This document shows, one piece after another, positions 32,337 to 43,302 of a stretch of 64,000 nucleotides of DNA (position 1 is its first letter; each line of letters starts with the position of its first letter). This DNA is from Arachis hypogaea (lineage: Eukaryota > Streptophyta > Magnoliopsida > Fabales > Fabaceae). The position numbers and the translations under genes are program-made. Under the pieces are notes generated by a model. That model searched no databases, was not told the DNA's origin, and saw nothing but the letters and a program-made list of their open reading frames with translations. The stretch covers positions 50,999,213 to 51,063,212 of the forward strand of contig NC_092054.1 of NCBI RefSeq assembly GCF_003086295.3. The letters are read 5' to 3'.

Positions 32337-32686
32337 CCGCGCGTGCGCGCACTTGGCGCGTACACGTGACCCAAGCATTTTCGACCATCCACGCGCACGC
32401 GTGCATGGCACGTACGCATGGATGCAAAAATTCCACCACCAGCCAAAAACCCGAGAGTTAGGCCTGCACTGTGCAAACATTGGGTCTAAGGCACAAACCA
32501 AACCGCGCGTACGTGTCGATAGCGCCACCTGTCCTCCTGGTACATTTTCCAGAGAGTTGGGCCAACCCTGAGCTGACACTGTGCCTTGCGCCTAATCCCA
32601 CCCACACGTGCACGCACCTGGCGCATACGCGCCCTTTGGCCAAACTGCAGATCGGCGCGTAAGCGTGCATGACGCGTCCGCGTCGG
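32337..32686 (+). repeat. CpG-rich alternating purine-pyrimidine block (G)
   Basis: At least five degenerate copies of a phrase like CGCGYRCGCGYRCATGGCGC occur near 32337, 32390, 32503, 32600 and 32653. They lie within an otherwise AT-rich element and are related to a phrase in G's LTR. Open frames on both strands here are by-products of the lack of AT. Confidence 0.75.
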
Positions 32687-34856
32687 AAAAAAAAAAGAGT
32701 TTTTTTTCTCCTCTTCCATTTTCTTTTGTTTATCGCATTCTTATACTTCTATTCTTTACATTTTAATTTTGTTTTTATAGCTTGTTTTCATTTTATTTTC
32801 TAAGTTTCTCATTTTAATAATGGTGTTGCATCTTCCTACTCAATTGTTGAGAATTTCTTGCCTTATTTTGGTGCCTTTTGACTTGTTTGATATTATTGGG
32901 TAATGAAACTTCTAAAATCAATGCTCAATCTTTTATGACTCTTGTGTCTTTGTGCATTGATTTAACCTAATATTATTTTTCATGACCCACTTTTTCTTAT
33001 TTGATCTTGATGCTCAATATGCTCTTCATGCTTTGACTTTACTCTTGCATCAAGCTTAATGATATGCCTTAGATTACATTATTTTCTCACTCACATGTTG
33101 TAGCTACCATGTAGTAGAGAACCACACTCTTACTTGGCATTAGCCCCCACCTCCGTTCTATTTGCTTTGATATCTTTGTTGTAGGCTTAATTTTCTTTCT
33201 TTTTTGCTCTTTTAGGTTGGCCACCAAGAGGGAAAGGATAAGCTTCAAATGGGGCAACAAACAAGTCATCTGCACAACCTTTTGAAGGAGCTCATCAGTT
33301 GTAGCAACTCGTCTACCTTGCTCTTCTTTGCATGCACCGAGGACAGTGCAATCTTCAAGTATGGGGAGGTCGTCCGACCGATCTTCGTGGGTAACAATTT
33401 TCTTGTCCAACACCAATTCCTAGTTTTCTTTGTTAGATTAGTTGTTGCATTGCATGATAGGTTGCATGTTAGTTAGAATTTGTACATATTTTTACCACTT
33501 CTTTCTTATTAGGACTACTTGGTTATGGTGATGATTTCTTTTCCAAGAAATTGTTTTAGGGAAACTACCAATTTGAAAACAATTTTTGTTGAACTTGCTT
33601 GAAAGAATTTATTTTGGAACATGGTTTTTGAGCTAAGAACACAAGCTTGTGAGATTTGAGCCTAATGGTGTGGTTACATCTTATAACCACTTATTTTCCC
33701 TTCTTGTGTACATTATTCTCTTCTTATGACTGTAATCTTTGATTTGTTTGATTCTTTTTGTCCATTATTTTGTGTATTCATGCACTTATATGATTGAGGC
33801 CATCGTTTCATTTAGCTCACTTACCCAAATAGCCTACCTTTTACTCTCCATTGTTAACCAATTTTGAGCCTACGCTTAACCCAATTGTTCTTAATTTTAG
33901 CACATTACAAGCCATAAAGCGAAAAATAATAAATGTCCTTGATTTGGATCTTTGATTAGCTTAGACTAGTGTGTGTGTGTGTATCATTTAGGTGTGGAAA
34001 ATCTTGGGACATTGGGTGAATAAAAGGGTAGTTTTGTATTTTTGTTGCAAATATTAGGAATTGGGCACATGCTCATGTGTAATGAATGTAAAACCTTATG
34101 CATTGATGTTTTTGTATATATTGCAAAGCAAAAAGAAAAAAAAAGAAAAAAATAATATGGAAAAGAAAAAATATAGAAAAAGAAAGAAATAAAAAGGGGA
34201 CAAAATGCCCCAAAGCAAAGTAAAGTTCAATAAAAATCAATGCATAAGTGTTGTGAAATGAAAATAAAATGCATAAGTATGAGAAGAAAAAGTGAGAAGA
34301 ATGGGTAGTTAGGTTAGCTTTGGAATTGTATAGGATGTCATAGGTTAGGTAGAAAGTCTGAGGTAATCAAAGATTCAAATTTCAAGTCCACTTGACCAAA
34401 TATGCATCCTTACCTTGACCCTAGCCCCATTACAACCTATGAAAAGTCTTCATGATAGTTGTATGCATGCATGAAATAAACGTTGATTGTTAGATGAAAA
34501 ACAAATCTTGGAAAGCATGATTAGGAGAGAATTGAGTGAATGAACCCTAAACACTTGAGCGAATAGAGTGCAAACACTTCCGGTGAGGGTTCGATGCTCA
34601 ATTTCCATGATTCCCGGCTTTCATGAGCATTCTTCTTGCAAGTTTATTTGAACTTTATTTTGCTATTTGAATTGGTAGGATTCATGAATCGTTATATGAT
34701 CTTGGCCATACTTGTGCATGTATGTCTTGGAGATTGATTTACTTTTAACCAAGTAGGTAGAATCATTTTACATTTAGTTGCATTCATATAGATAGATGCA
34801 TTTAGGTTATTTGCATTGAATAAATGTCCATACCCCTTCTCTTATACTTCTTGGTT
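32687..34856 (+). other. Element G 3' untranslated region
   Basis: No gene is supported. It contains a possible intron-like acceptor (T-rich run ending CTCTTTTAG at ~33215), the internal hairpin module (33333-33370), a short (GT)n tract near 33970 and an A-rich tract at 34130-34200. Confidence 0.6.
33333..33370 (+). promoter_or_regulatory. Hairpin module, internal copy (G)
   Basis: TGCACCG-AGGA-CAGTGCA (33333-33350) forms a 7-bp stem with one C-A mismatch. AAGTATGGGGAGGT follows at 33357-33370 and differs at one base from the purine tract before G's 3' LTR. Confidence 0.7.
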
Positions 34857-34894
34857 TAGCATGAGGACATGCTATGGTTTAAGTGTGGGGAGGT
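34857..34894 (+). promoter_or_regulatory. Hairpin module and polypurine tract, terminal copy (G)
   Basis: TAGCATG-AGGA-CATGCTA (34857-34874) is a perfect 7-bp stem. TGGTTTAAGTGTGGGGAGGT follows, then the LTR at 34895. The layout equals that of B, C, F and H with an unrelated stem sequence. Confidence 0.8.
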
Positions 34895-36430
34895 TGATAA
34901 ACCCCATTTTTAGGGTTTATCTTGTGTTGAATTTAGAAGGTTTTATCATCTTTTCCCACATTTATTCAATAAAATAGCATGGTTTTATAACTTCTCCTTT
35001 AATTGTGCTTAAGAGTGAAAACATGCTTTTTAGGCCTTAGAATAGCTAAATTTAATTCACATTGATTCCATTAGATACCTTGATATGTTTGTTAAGTAAT
35101 TTTAGGTTTAGAAGGCAGATATTAGATTAAGGGAATGAAGAAAGAGCATGTAGAAATGGAGAACTCATGAAGAAATGAAGGAATCGCAAAAGCTGTCAAG
35201 CCGACCTCTTTGCACTTAATCGATAATAACTTGAGCTACAGAGATCCAAATGACGCGGTTCCAGTTGCGTTGTAAAGCTAACATCTGAGGCTTCAAAATA
35301 ATGTAAGATTTTTCATAGTTGCATCGTGTTTAAAAGCGCACACGTGCACTGTACGCGTACCTAACGATGCTGCACGTGATTTATTTAATGCAACTCGTGG
35401 CCAGCGATTTGAGGAGCATTTTAGGCCCAATCCAACTCATTTCTGATGCTATTTAACCCAAGGATTGAAGAGGGATGACATCATCTAGTCATCATTAGTT
35501 TAGTTTATATTAGTTTTGGAGGGAAAGTTAGATTTAGAGAGAGAAGCTCTCTCTTCTCTCTAGGATTAGGATTAGGTTTTAGATCTAGATTAGAATTTCT
35601 TAGATCTAGGTTAATTTCATGCTTAGATTTACTTTTTCTTTATCAATTCTTCTTCCTCTACTTCTCCTATCTCTAGTTTTGTATTTCAATTCTTGTAATT
35701 CTCTACTTTCATGTGGATGCACTTTTGTTCTTCCACTTTCCTTTAATGCAATTTATAGTTCATGTTCTTTTTTTGTTGATTTGATTTGTTGTTGTTTAAT
35801 TCCTTGCAATTGAGTAGTGTAGATTTACTTTCCTTGCAATTTTACTATACTTTCCTTTTATGCATTCCAAGTGTTTGATGAAATACTTGGTTGGATTTTA
35901 GAGTAGAATTTTATGCTCTTGGCTTGGGAAGGTAACTTAAGAACTCTTGAGTTGCTAATGTCCAAGTAATTGATGATTGGGAGCCATTAACTCTAGATCT
36001 CACTAATTGAATTGGTGGAGAGCTAGGACTTATGGACTTGGATTGATATAGCTCATTTGACTTTCCTTTACTACTAGTTAGAGGATGACTTAATGGGATT
36101 GATCCTTGCCAATTCTCATGTTGTGGTTAGTGATAGGGATAGAGATCCTTGACCACCAACCCTTGCCAAGACCTTTGTAGCTATTAGTTTACTTCCTTGT
36201 CATTTATCTTTCATGTTTCTTATCTCAAAAACCCCAAAATATACTCCATAACTAATAACAAGAACACTTTATTGCAATTCCTAGGGAGAACACTTCGGTT
36301 TATAATTTTAAGGGTTCGTAGTTGTGACAAATAATCTTTTGTATGAAAAGATTATTTGTTGGTTTAAAAACTATACTTGCAACGAGGATTCAATTATGAA
36401 ATTCTAAACCGTCAAAAATCCCGTTCATCA
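34895..36430 (+). repeat. Element G 3' LTR
   Basis: The LTR is 1536 bp, TGATAAACCCC to GTTCATCA, followed by the target duplication GTCTA. It lacks 16 bp near 36290 relative to the 5' copy. Confidence 0.92.
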
Positions 36431-37164
36431 GTCTACAGATTATTACTTTTTCCTTTTGCTGTAAAGGACTAAGTAAAAAGGTGGTTGGATAACCAGCCTA
36501 AAGCCAGTTTAAAAACTTGGAAACTGTTAGTGGACAAGTTTTTAAACCAATACTTTCCCCTAAGAAAGATGAACCAGCTGAGACTAGACATCCAAGGCTT
36601 AGAACAAGGAGATGGTGAATCTCTTTATGATGCCTAGGAGAGGTATAGGAGGATGCTATGAAAATGTCCCACCGAAATGTTTTCAGAATGGGTACAGTTA
36701 GACATCTTCTACTATGGGCTTTCAGACATGGCTAGAATGTCCTTGGACCACTCTGCTGGTGGTTTCATGCACATGAGAAAGACCATTGGAGAGGCTCGAG
36801 AGCTTATTGAGATAGTTGCCACTAATCAGCATCTGTACTCATCTCCTGAGACCTCTATAAAAGGAGAGGTTAAGGCGGTAGTTGCTGAACCTAACCCTCC
36901 AGAGCAGGATGGCCCATTGACTCAACAACTACAAGCTCTTGCCCAGCAAATGCTGGAATCGCAAGAGGCTCTGCGAGAAACTCAGGCTTCTAACAAAAAT
37001 GTAGAAGCCCAGTTGACCCAAACAAGGCAGCAGTTATCTAACCAGATAACAGATGAATGCCAGGTTATCCAACTGAGGAGTGGGAAAACCTTAAGGACCC
37101 AACCTCAGTACAATAAAAATGAAAAGCCCATTGAGGATACCCAGGTCTTTGCACAAAATGACTC

Positions 37165-37338
37165 TGGGCATTTAAACACCCAAAGAGACATCCCGCTTGG
37201 CGTTGAACGCCAGGAAAGGGCGGAGACTGGGTGTTCAAACGCCCAAAAAGGTATCCCTCTTGGCGTTGAACGGCAGGAAAGGGCAGAGGCTGGGTGTTCA
37301 AACGCCCAGGGGGCATCAGCATGGGCGTCGAACGCCCA
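37165..37338 (+). repeat. Dyad array inside the gag-protease linker (F)
   Basis: Six dyads (for example TTGGCGTTGAACGCCA and TGGGCGTCGAACGCCCA) are set about 30 bp apart within gag coding sequence. They yield repeated GVERQERAE and SNAQ peptides. It is the same location as in C. Confidence 0.85.
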
Positions 37339-38267
37339 TGCAAGGGAGATCAGTCATTCATTGATAACAACCCTCCTAAGCGAGCTAGTAATCCCCATGT
37401 GACCTTCATCAACCAAGGTTGATGAATACAAGGCTAAGATGCCGTTTCCTCATAAAACTCTATCAAGAGGAAAGGGATAAATAGTTTGCCCACTTTGCAG
37501 AGTATCTCTGAATATTAGAGATAAAGATCCCTTTTGCTGAAGCTCTTGAACAGATACCTTCTTATGCAAAGTTCATGAAGGATATTCTAAGTCATAAGAA
37601 GGATTGGAGAGAGACACGAACAGTCTTCCTCATTAAGGAGTGCAGTGCAATCATTCAGAACAGCTTACCAGAAAAGCTTAAAGACCCTGGAAGCTTTATG
37701 ATACCATGCACTAGGTGATGCTTGCACAAGGACTGCTCTATGTGACCTTGGAACAAGCATTAACCTAATACCTGCTTCACTAATAAAGAAGCTTAGTTTG
37801 ACTAATGAAGTCAAACTAACCCGCATGTGCCTTCAACTTGCTGATGGTTCTATTAAGATACCATCAAGAGTAGTTGAAAACATGATTGTCAGGGTTGGAC
37901 CCTTTGCCTTTCCCACTAACTTTGTGGTATTGGACATGGAGGGGCACAATAGTGCATCCCTTATCCTAGGAAGACCTTTCCTAGTTACAGGACGTACCCT
38001 CATTGATGTTGAAAAAGGGAAAGTAACCCTAAGAGTCAATGAGGAAAAGTTTGTACTGAATGCTGTCAAAGCTATGCAGCATCCAGACATTCCTGAGGAA
38101 TGCATGAGCATTGACCTCATTGATCCCCTGGTAGAAGAGGTCAATATGGCCGAAAGCTTCAAGGAAAAGCTTGATGATATCCTTGATGATACTCAACCTG
38201 ATTCAGAAGAACCTTTGGAAACCTCTGAGGAAAAGGAGAAGTCTCCTAAGCTTGAGATTAAGCCATT

Positions 38268-38272
38268 ACCTT
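38268..38272. other. Target duplication of H (left copy)
   Basis: ACCTT is repeated exactly at 45317-45321. F's coding sequence matches C's on both sides. Confidence 0.95.
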
Positions 38273-38507
38273 TGATGACATGTCACCATGTCATGTTTTT
38301 CTATGCTTTTTCATATAAGAAATTAATGATTTGTGCTTAAATATTGCATTCTTTTGTGCTTAAATGGTATATTTCCTTGATCTTTTAATTTTATAAATCT
38401 TGTAGGAAATAAGGAGAAAAAGAAGCAAAGAAGCACAAAATAAGCTAAAAAGGAGAAAAAAGAGCTTTGGGACACACTTTGAAGTTGGAGCACATTTTGG
38501 AGCCTTA

Positions 38508-38531
38508 GGCCACGCTTTTAAAAGCGTGGCC
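38508..38531. repeat. Perfect 24-bp palindrome in LTR H
   Basis: The half-site GGCCACGCTTTT is followed immediately by its reverse complement. It is preserved in the 3' LTR at 43539-43562. Confidence 0.9.
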
Positions 38532-39324
38532 CATAACCAAATTAAAGGAGACTGGCAATCAGCACTCAAAGCTCAGCTCTTGCCAAGAGCCTAGCTTTGC
38601 CGTACAAGAAAAATGAGCTTGGAGGTAAGAAATTTCGCTAAGTTAAAATTTGGGTATTCGCAGTATCACCATGCCTCCTTCAAAGGGCCATACCTTGAGC
38701 TACAGATGTCCGATTGATGTGCTTCTAATTGCGTTAGAAAGCCGACATTCAGAGCTTTCCAACGATATATGGAAATTCATATTTGGCATGAAATTGGGGT
38801 ACGAGTGAAAGGCATCTTTAAGGGCCAAAAACAAGCAAAAAAAATCAGCCAATGCTTCCACCAAGGTTCGAAGCTGGGGCCTCACTCCAAAGCAAAGGAG
38901 CGCTCACTTGGAGAGCTCAGCGCTCTCTTGGAGAGCTTTATCGTGCTTCATCAAAAGAAAATGAGGAATGCAGCATGGGAAAAGTGGGGATGCAAGGATT
39001 CGAAATGGGGGCTTCACTAAAGATAAGAGGGAAGTTGCGCTCTTGCCAAGAGTTGAGCGCTACTCCCCTTGTCAAAGCCCAGCATATGCGCAACATTGGC
39101 AAGGCAAAGAGCACCAAAGCTCCGCTCTTGCAAGGAACCGAGCCTTCCCTTGGGAGCAACACCCATGGGCTGAAAATTCACTAAAATTTTATTTTAATTC
39201 AATTCTTCACAAAATTAAAAAGCCCAATCAACTTGACTCAAAGGCACACAGAAAAGCTAGATTAGGAATTTCATTTTGTGAATTTGTTTTTAATTTTGTT
39301 TTATTTTTTATTTTGTAAAAAGCC

Positions 39325-39333
39325 TATATAAAG
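39325..39333 (+). promoter_or_regulatory. LTR H TATA box
   Basis: TATATAAAG is also present at 44354-44362 in the 3' LTR. It is the likely core promoter element. Confidence 0.6.
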
Positions 39334-40264
39334 GCATCATTCTCATTTCATGAAGAAGGCTGGCTCTACTAGAGAGCATTTGGAGTAGAATAGAGAGCTC
39401 TCTCTTTTAATTTTCCTTTTTGAATTGAGATTGGAAAGGAGATCTGAGTTTTCTTTCTGATTATTCTTGCTTTGGCACTTTTACTTTCTATTTTGAATTT
39501 TGGATTGAGATTGAAGAAATTCTGTTTTATTCTTGATCTGAAGCTTCTCTTTGTTCCTCTCCTGCATAATCTTAGTGAGTTAAGAATTAAATCTGAGTTT
39601 TCATTTTCTGTTTCATCTTTCTTTCTTTTGCAAATTATTTTCTGTTGGATCAAGGAAGGAGTTGAGATCTAGACTTATTTTCTAGTCTCATTGATCTCCT
39701 GAGATCTTCACTTGTCTTTTTGGATTTTGAAATTGAGTTGAGATATCTTGCTGTTTTGAATTTTTCACGCAATTTCTCTTTTCTGTTTAGACCTGTTGCA
39801 AGTTATTGCATCTTTTACTTCTCTGTTTAATTACTATTTACACTTTCCTGTTTGATTTCTTGAATCCCAGCTCCCAAAATCCTTTTATTCTTCCTGCAAT
39901 TTAAATTTTCAGTTGCTTGATCTATTGCTTTCTTTAATTTCCAGCACCCACTCCCCTTTACATTTCATGCAATTTACCTTTCTTGTCATTTAAGATTCTG
40001 CAATTTACTTTTCTTGAAATTTAAATTTCAGCTAATTTACATTCTGTTCTTTACTTTCAAGTCAATTTACTTTCTGTTGGCTACATTTCATCAATTTCAC
40101 TTCAATATTAGATTGACTAAACTAATCACCCACTAAAATTGGTTGATCCATCAATTCCTGTGGGATCGACCTCACTCTAAGTGAGCTATTACTACTTGAT
40201 GCAACCCGGTACACTTGCCGGTGAGTTTAGGTGTTGGAATTTCGTTTCCAACACATCAAGTTTT

Positions 40265-40282
40265 TGGTGCCGTTGCCGGGGA
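40265..40282 (+). other. Element H primer-binding site
   Basis: TGGTGCCGTTGCCGGGGA has one mismatch to the tRNA-Asp complement and lies 6 nt after the LTR end. Confidence 0.85.
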
Positions 40283-40972
40283 ATGATATAGATCAACAAT
40301 GATTAAGTGGGTGAGTCGTCTACATCAAGCATTTTCTTTATTTTTGTTCTCTGTTTTAAGTTGATAGCAAGGTGTTTGAGCTATTGCCTCACTAAGAAAT
40401 TCTTTCTCCGTGACATGGAGTTCAAATTTCATTGATGTTGCCTTTTACAAAATTCAAATGGAGTTCAAGTCATCTTATGGTCAAACAAATCTTTTATGGG
40501 ATATTACCCACCATCACCAATCTCTAATGGTGGCTGGGAATATCACCACGAGATTACAATTTCTAAGTGCTCCAATTCATAGAGATTTACTTTAGAAACA
40601 CAAGATGAGTAAGAGAATCATATGGGATACTTCCCACCACCATAAAATGATTCAAGTCATTATTCTAATGGTGGGTGGGAGTATCACCAAGAAATGAAAG
40701 AGTATCCACCCTCACTTCCCAGTTTCTCATTCGAAAGTTCTTCATCACTTGATTATGCCTCAACACAAAGTTTCCTCCAAGATCCATACAAGTCATCCCA
40801 CTAATCACACAACTCATTCCACACCCCTCAACACAACTTCACCATAACACATCCATGTCACCAAAATCACTCTCAACATTCATCTCTTGAACTAGCAGTT
40901 GAGGAAATACACAGAAAACTCGTGGAAAGACATACACAATCCCAATCTTGGTAAAAAATCCTCTTCAAGAAG
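40283..40972 (+). other. Element H 5' interior (degenerate gag-like)
   Basis: It has His/Ser/Pro-coding phrases and an imperfect duplication of a phrase like GGTGG(C/G)TGGGA(A/G)TATCACCA at 40528 and 40670. No sustained open frame is present. Probably a decayed coding region. Confidence 0.45.
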
Positions 40973-41572
40973 ATGAATGAGCCCTTAGAGCAAACCAGAA
41001 GGAACTTAGAACCATCAAACAGAGAGGATAAAGACCAATTTGTGGGTGAGAAAATGGAAAAATAAGAACAAAAGGTCCCTGTGTCAAGTGAAATTGCAAT
41101 GAAGGATGAGGAACATGAGCCAAGGATTTTACATTCACAAAAGCTACTTGAGGTGACAATGAAACATAAAGATTCCCTCCCAGTGGAATTAATGGAAAAT
41201 CATGAAGAAGAAATGGAGGAAGATACTCAAGAGAATTCACACTCAAGTGAAGTAGAGAAGTGCATAGAGGAAGAGCTCACAGAACCACCATTGCAAGGGA
41301 CTCTTGATGAAGACAAAACTCCAATAATAACACAGCAACCATGTCTTGAAATCAAAGAAGTGAAGGCAACTAGCAAGAGCACCAATTTTGTCCCTAATCC
41401 AGCAAGCAAGCTCAATCAAGCTAATTACAAAAGGAATCTTGCTGAGGAGAGGCCAAGACAAGGGACAATAGTTGAATCTTCTCCCCCCTTGAGGTCATTC
41501 CTCTTAACAAACTGGAAGAAGAGAAAGAAAGTGAAGAACATGTCAACCGTAGGTAACATTTCTTTTCCTTGT
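40973..41572 (+). pseudogene. Element H acidic ORF remnant
   Basis: The frame begins MNEPLEQTRRNLEPSN, is stopped by a TAA near 41063 (probably from CAA), and is open again from ATG 41099. It is rich in Glu (NHEEEMEEDTQEN) and ends in a Lys/Arg cluster (NWKKRKKVKN) followed by low-complexity sequence. The open frame formally runs to 41830, but the last part reads through non-coding repeats. There is no recognisable domain. It resembles G's ORF in general style only (acidic, then basic end). Confidence 0.5.
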
Positions 41573-41602
41573 TTGGTTTACTTTCTCTACCTACTTTGTT
41601 TA

Positions 41603-42119
41603 AAATTCAATAAATTGGCATGTGGTTACATTCTAAGTTTGGTGTTGCCCTGCAACAATTTGTTTTCAATCCCTTTGGATGATTGCATCAATTCTACATG
41701 GAAATGTCACACTAAGATTCTATGTTTGGTGTGTCACTTATTTTTCTATGCAAGTCATCTAGTAGCACCACTTGTCTGCATAAGCACAATGCCTTTGCAA
41801 ATTTATTTTTCTTTTGGTTTAACATTTTAGTTTCCTTTTTGTTTTAGTCATTTCCTTATTTTAATGCCTTCTTTTATTAACTGTTTTTGCTAATACATTA
41901 CCAAGAGATCCTTATTCATGACAGATTCTTGGCTTGGTGATTGTATTTAATAAACAACAGTTTCATTTAGTCTTAATTCAAATAAATTGACATAGGATTG
42001 CATTCTAAGTTTGGTGTTACTATGCAACAAAATTTGCTCCCAATCTTTACTAGATACTTGCATTAATTCCAAGTGAAAGTGTCACACTAAGTTTGGTGTG
42101 CCACTTATCTTTTATGCAA
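41603..42119 (+). repeat. Two diverged direct copies of a ~150-bp unit (H)
   Basis: 41603-41753 and 41974-42119 share order and wording: AAATTGGCAT / AAATTGACAT, CATTCTAAGTTTGGTGTT, TGCAACAA, GTCACACTAAG and GTTTGGTGTG. Each copy has two GTTTGGTGT motifs about 80 bp apart. Confidence 0.75.
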
Positions 42120-42281
42120 TGTATTGTGCTCACCTTCTTAAGTTTGCAATCACAATGTCTCTGTCTCTTGTGCCTTGATTTTTATCTTAAATTTTGCTTG
42201 CTTGCAACACATGTACTGCTAACATTTTATTGTGTAAGACATTCATGATCCATTTTAGCCCCATAGCCATAGTTCTAATTG

Positions 42282-42299
42282 TTGCTTGAGGATGAGCAA
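42282..42299 (+). promoter_or_regulatory. Hairpin module, internal copy (H)
   Basis: TTGCTTG-AGGA-TGAGCAA forms a 7-bp stem with two G-T (G-U in RNA) pairs. CTGAGTTTGGC follows. Pairing is good only at RNA level. Confidence 0.6.
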
Positions 42300-43265
42300 G
42301 CATTCTGAGTTTGGCAAGGGAAAGAGGAAGAATAGAGGAAAAAGGACAACAATAATGAAGATGAACTACAAGGTTGTAGAGTTCCTTTTCTTCTCATTTG
42401 TTTCCAGCACTTAAATTTCATGATTGTCTTCATCTTCTCTGTTTACATGTGTGTATGAATAAAGCATAGCTTGAATCTTGATTTGTAACATGTTGCTGTG
42501 GCATTATGACTACCAACTTGAGTTTTGTGAGTTCAAAAGCAATAAAGCATCATGATCATAAACAAATAAGGAATTAAAGAAGAGTTTAGCATGTGCATAC
42601 AAGTATTGAAAAGCTAGTATGATTGATTGTTGCTCAATTACATTGGATTTTATTTAATTGAAGTTTTCATCTAGAACATTTTGTGAAATCTTTGGAAATC
42701 ATGAAAACCTTAAAAGAAGCAAATGCAAATAAGGCAAGAAAGAAAAAGGGAAAGAATGAGAAAGCTGAAGGCTCTGAGTACCAATGACAATTAAGTTGTT
42801 AAGTACTTGTGGTGTTTATGTATCAAGCAAAAAGCTTGAAAACAAAACACTTAGAGTCAAGGTTAGGCTCAAAGTGCAAATGCACTCCCTCAAAGCTCAA
42901 GGCTCTGAGCATCAATTATTAGAGAGTCAAGGAAAGAAACAAATGAGCTTAATGAAGTCCTCTAATTAAATGCTTGTGGTGCTTATGTATCTAGTGGTAA
43001 TACTTGAAGACAAAGTATTTAGAGTCGTAGTTTTGTTATGAACTCATGGGGCAAAGCACCCAAAAGGATAAGCTAATAAGAAAATCAAAAGCTTCCTTCA
43101 AAGAAGAAGTATAAGGAAAAGATTTCATAAATTGAGCTAGATAGAAGCATCAATCATTTATATTTCTTTTGTGATTGTAGCATACATAAGAAACTAGCCT
43201 ATCATGAACATTAACTTGCTATTCTTCTTACCTTGGATTGTCAATCCTAATTGCATGATTCTTTT
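42300..43265 (+). other. Element H 3' untranslated region
   Basis: No gene. It has phrases around 42780-43020 built like those in B, C and F (CTTGTGGTGTTTATGTATCA, CTAGTGGTAATACTTGA), so this untranslated segment is related across families. Confidence 0.6.
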
Positions 43266-43302
43266 CTTGCTTGGGGACAAGCAAGGTTTAAGTTTGGTGT
43301 TG
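43266..43302 (+). promoter_or_regulatory. Hairpin module, terminal copy (H)
   Basis: CTTGCTTG-GGGA-CAAGCAAG (43266-43285) is a perfect 8-bp stem. Compared with B the outermost pair is C-G instead of G-C, a compensatory change. GTTTAAGTTTGGTGTTG follows and then the LTR. Confidence 0.85.

Larger units (their letters stand above)
16282..36430 (+). mobile_element. Element G: non-autonomous LTR retrotransposon carrying C
   Basis: It has LTRs 16282-17831 and 34895-36430 (TGATAAACCCC ... GTTCATCA), a tRNA-Asp-type primer-binding site, one Pro/Tyr-rich then acidic ORF (split by C), a GC-rich repeat block, a long untranslated 3' region and a purine-rich AAGTGTGGGGAGGT before the 3' LTR. Without C it is about 8.0 kb. 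No protease, RT, RNase H or integrase is visible, so it must be moved by enzymes of another element. The target duplication GTCTA is exact. Confidence 0.9.
36431..38272 (+). pseudogene. gag-pro: Element F gag 3' piece and protease
   Basis: It resumes gag at VYRLLLFPFAVKD. Stops include TAA 36470-36472 and TAG near 36633, and a longer open piece starts at 36677 (DIFYYGLSDMARM). The linker contains the dyad array. The frame is shifted before ~37400 and again near 37720. The protease region follows (DLGTSINLIP-like at ~37745, then ILGRPFLVTG near 37967). H interrupts the coding region at ACCTT. By homology to C the two sides were one gag-pol reading frame. Confidence 0.82.
38273..40258 (+). repeat. 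Element H 5' LTR
   Basis: The LTR is 1986 bp; the 3' copy has one ~30-bp insertion near 45108 and few substitutions. It contains a perfect 24-bp palindrome at 38508-38531, CTCTTGCCAAGAG dyads (38578, 39041), a tandem GCGCTC..TTGGAGAGCT pair near 38900-38937, and TATATAAAG at 39325-39333. Confidence 0.92.

Noticed and set aside
32250..32719. Overlapping open frames on both strands (60-109 codons)
   Set aside because: They arise from the CG-rich repeat block, where stop codons are rare; there is no domain or codon signal.
33200..33480. Possible gene with a 3' splice site in element G
   Set aside because: There is a plausible acceptor but no donor or sustained frame, and it overlaps the internal hairpin and purine tract.
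38852..39318. Open frames of 110 and 116 codons, repeated at 43881-44347
   Set aside because: They lie inside H's LTRs and are duplicated only because the LTRs are; they span the LTR TATA region.
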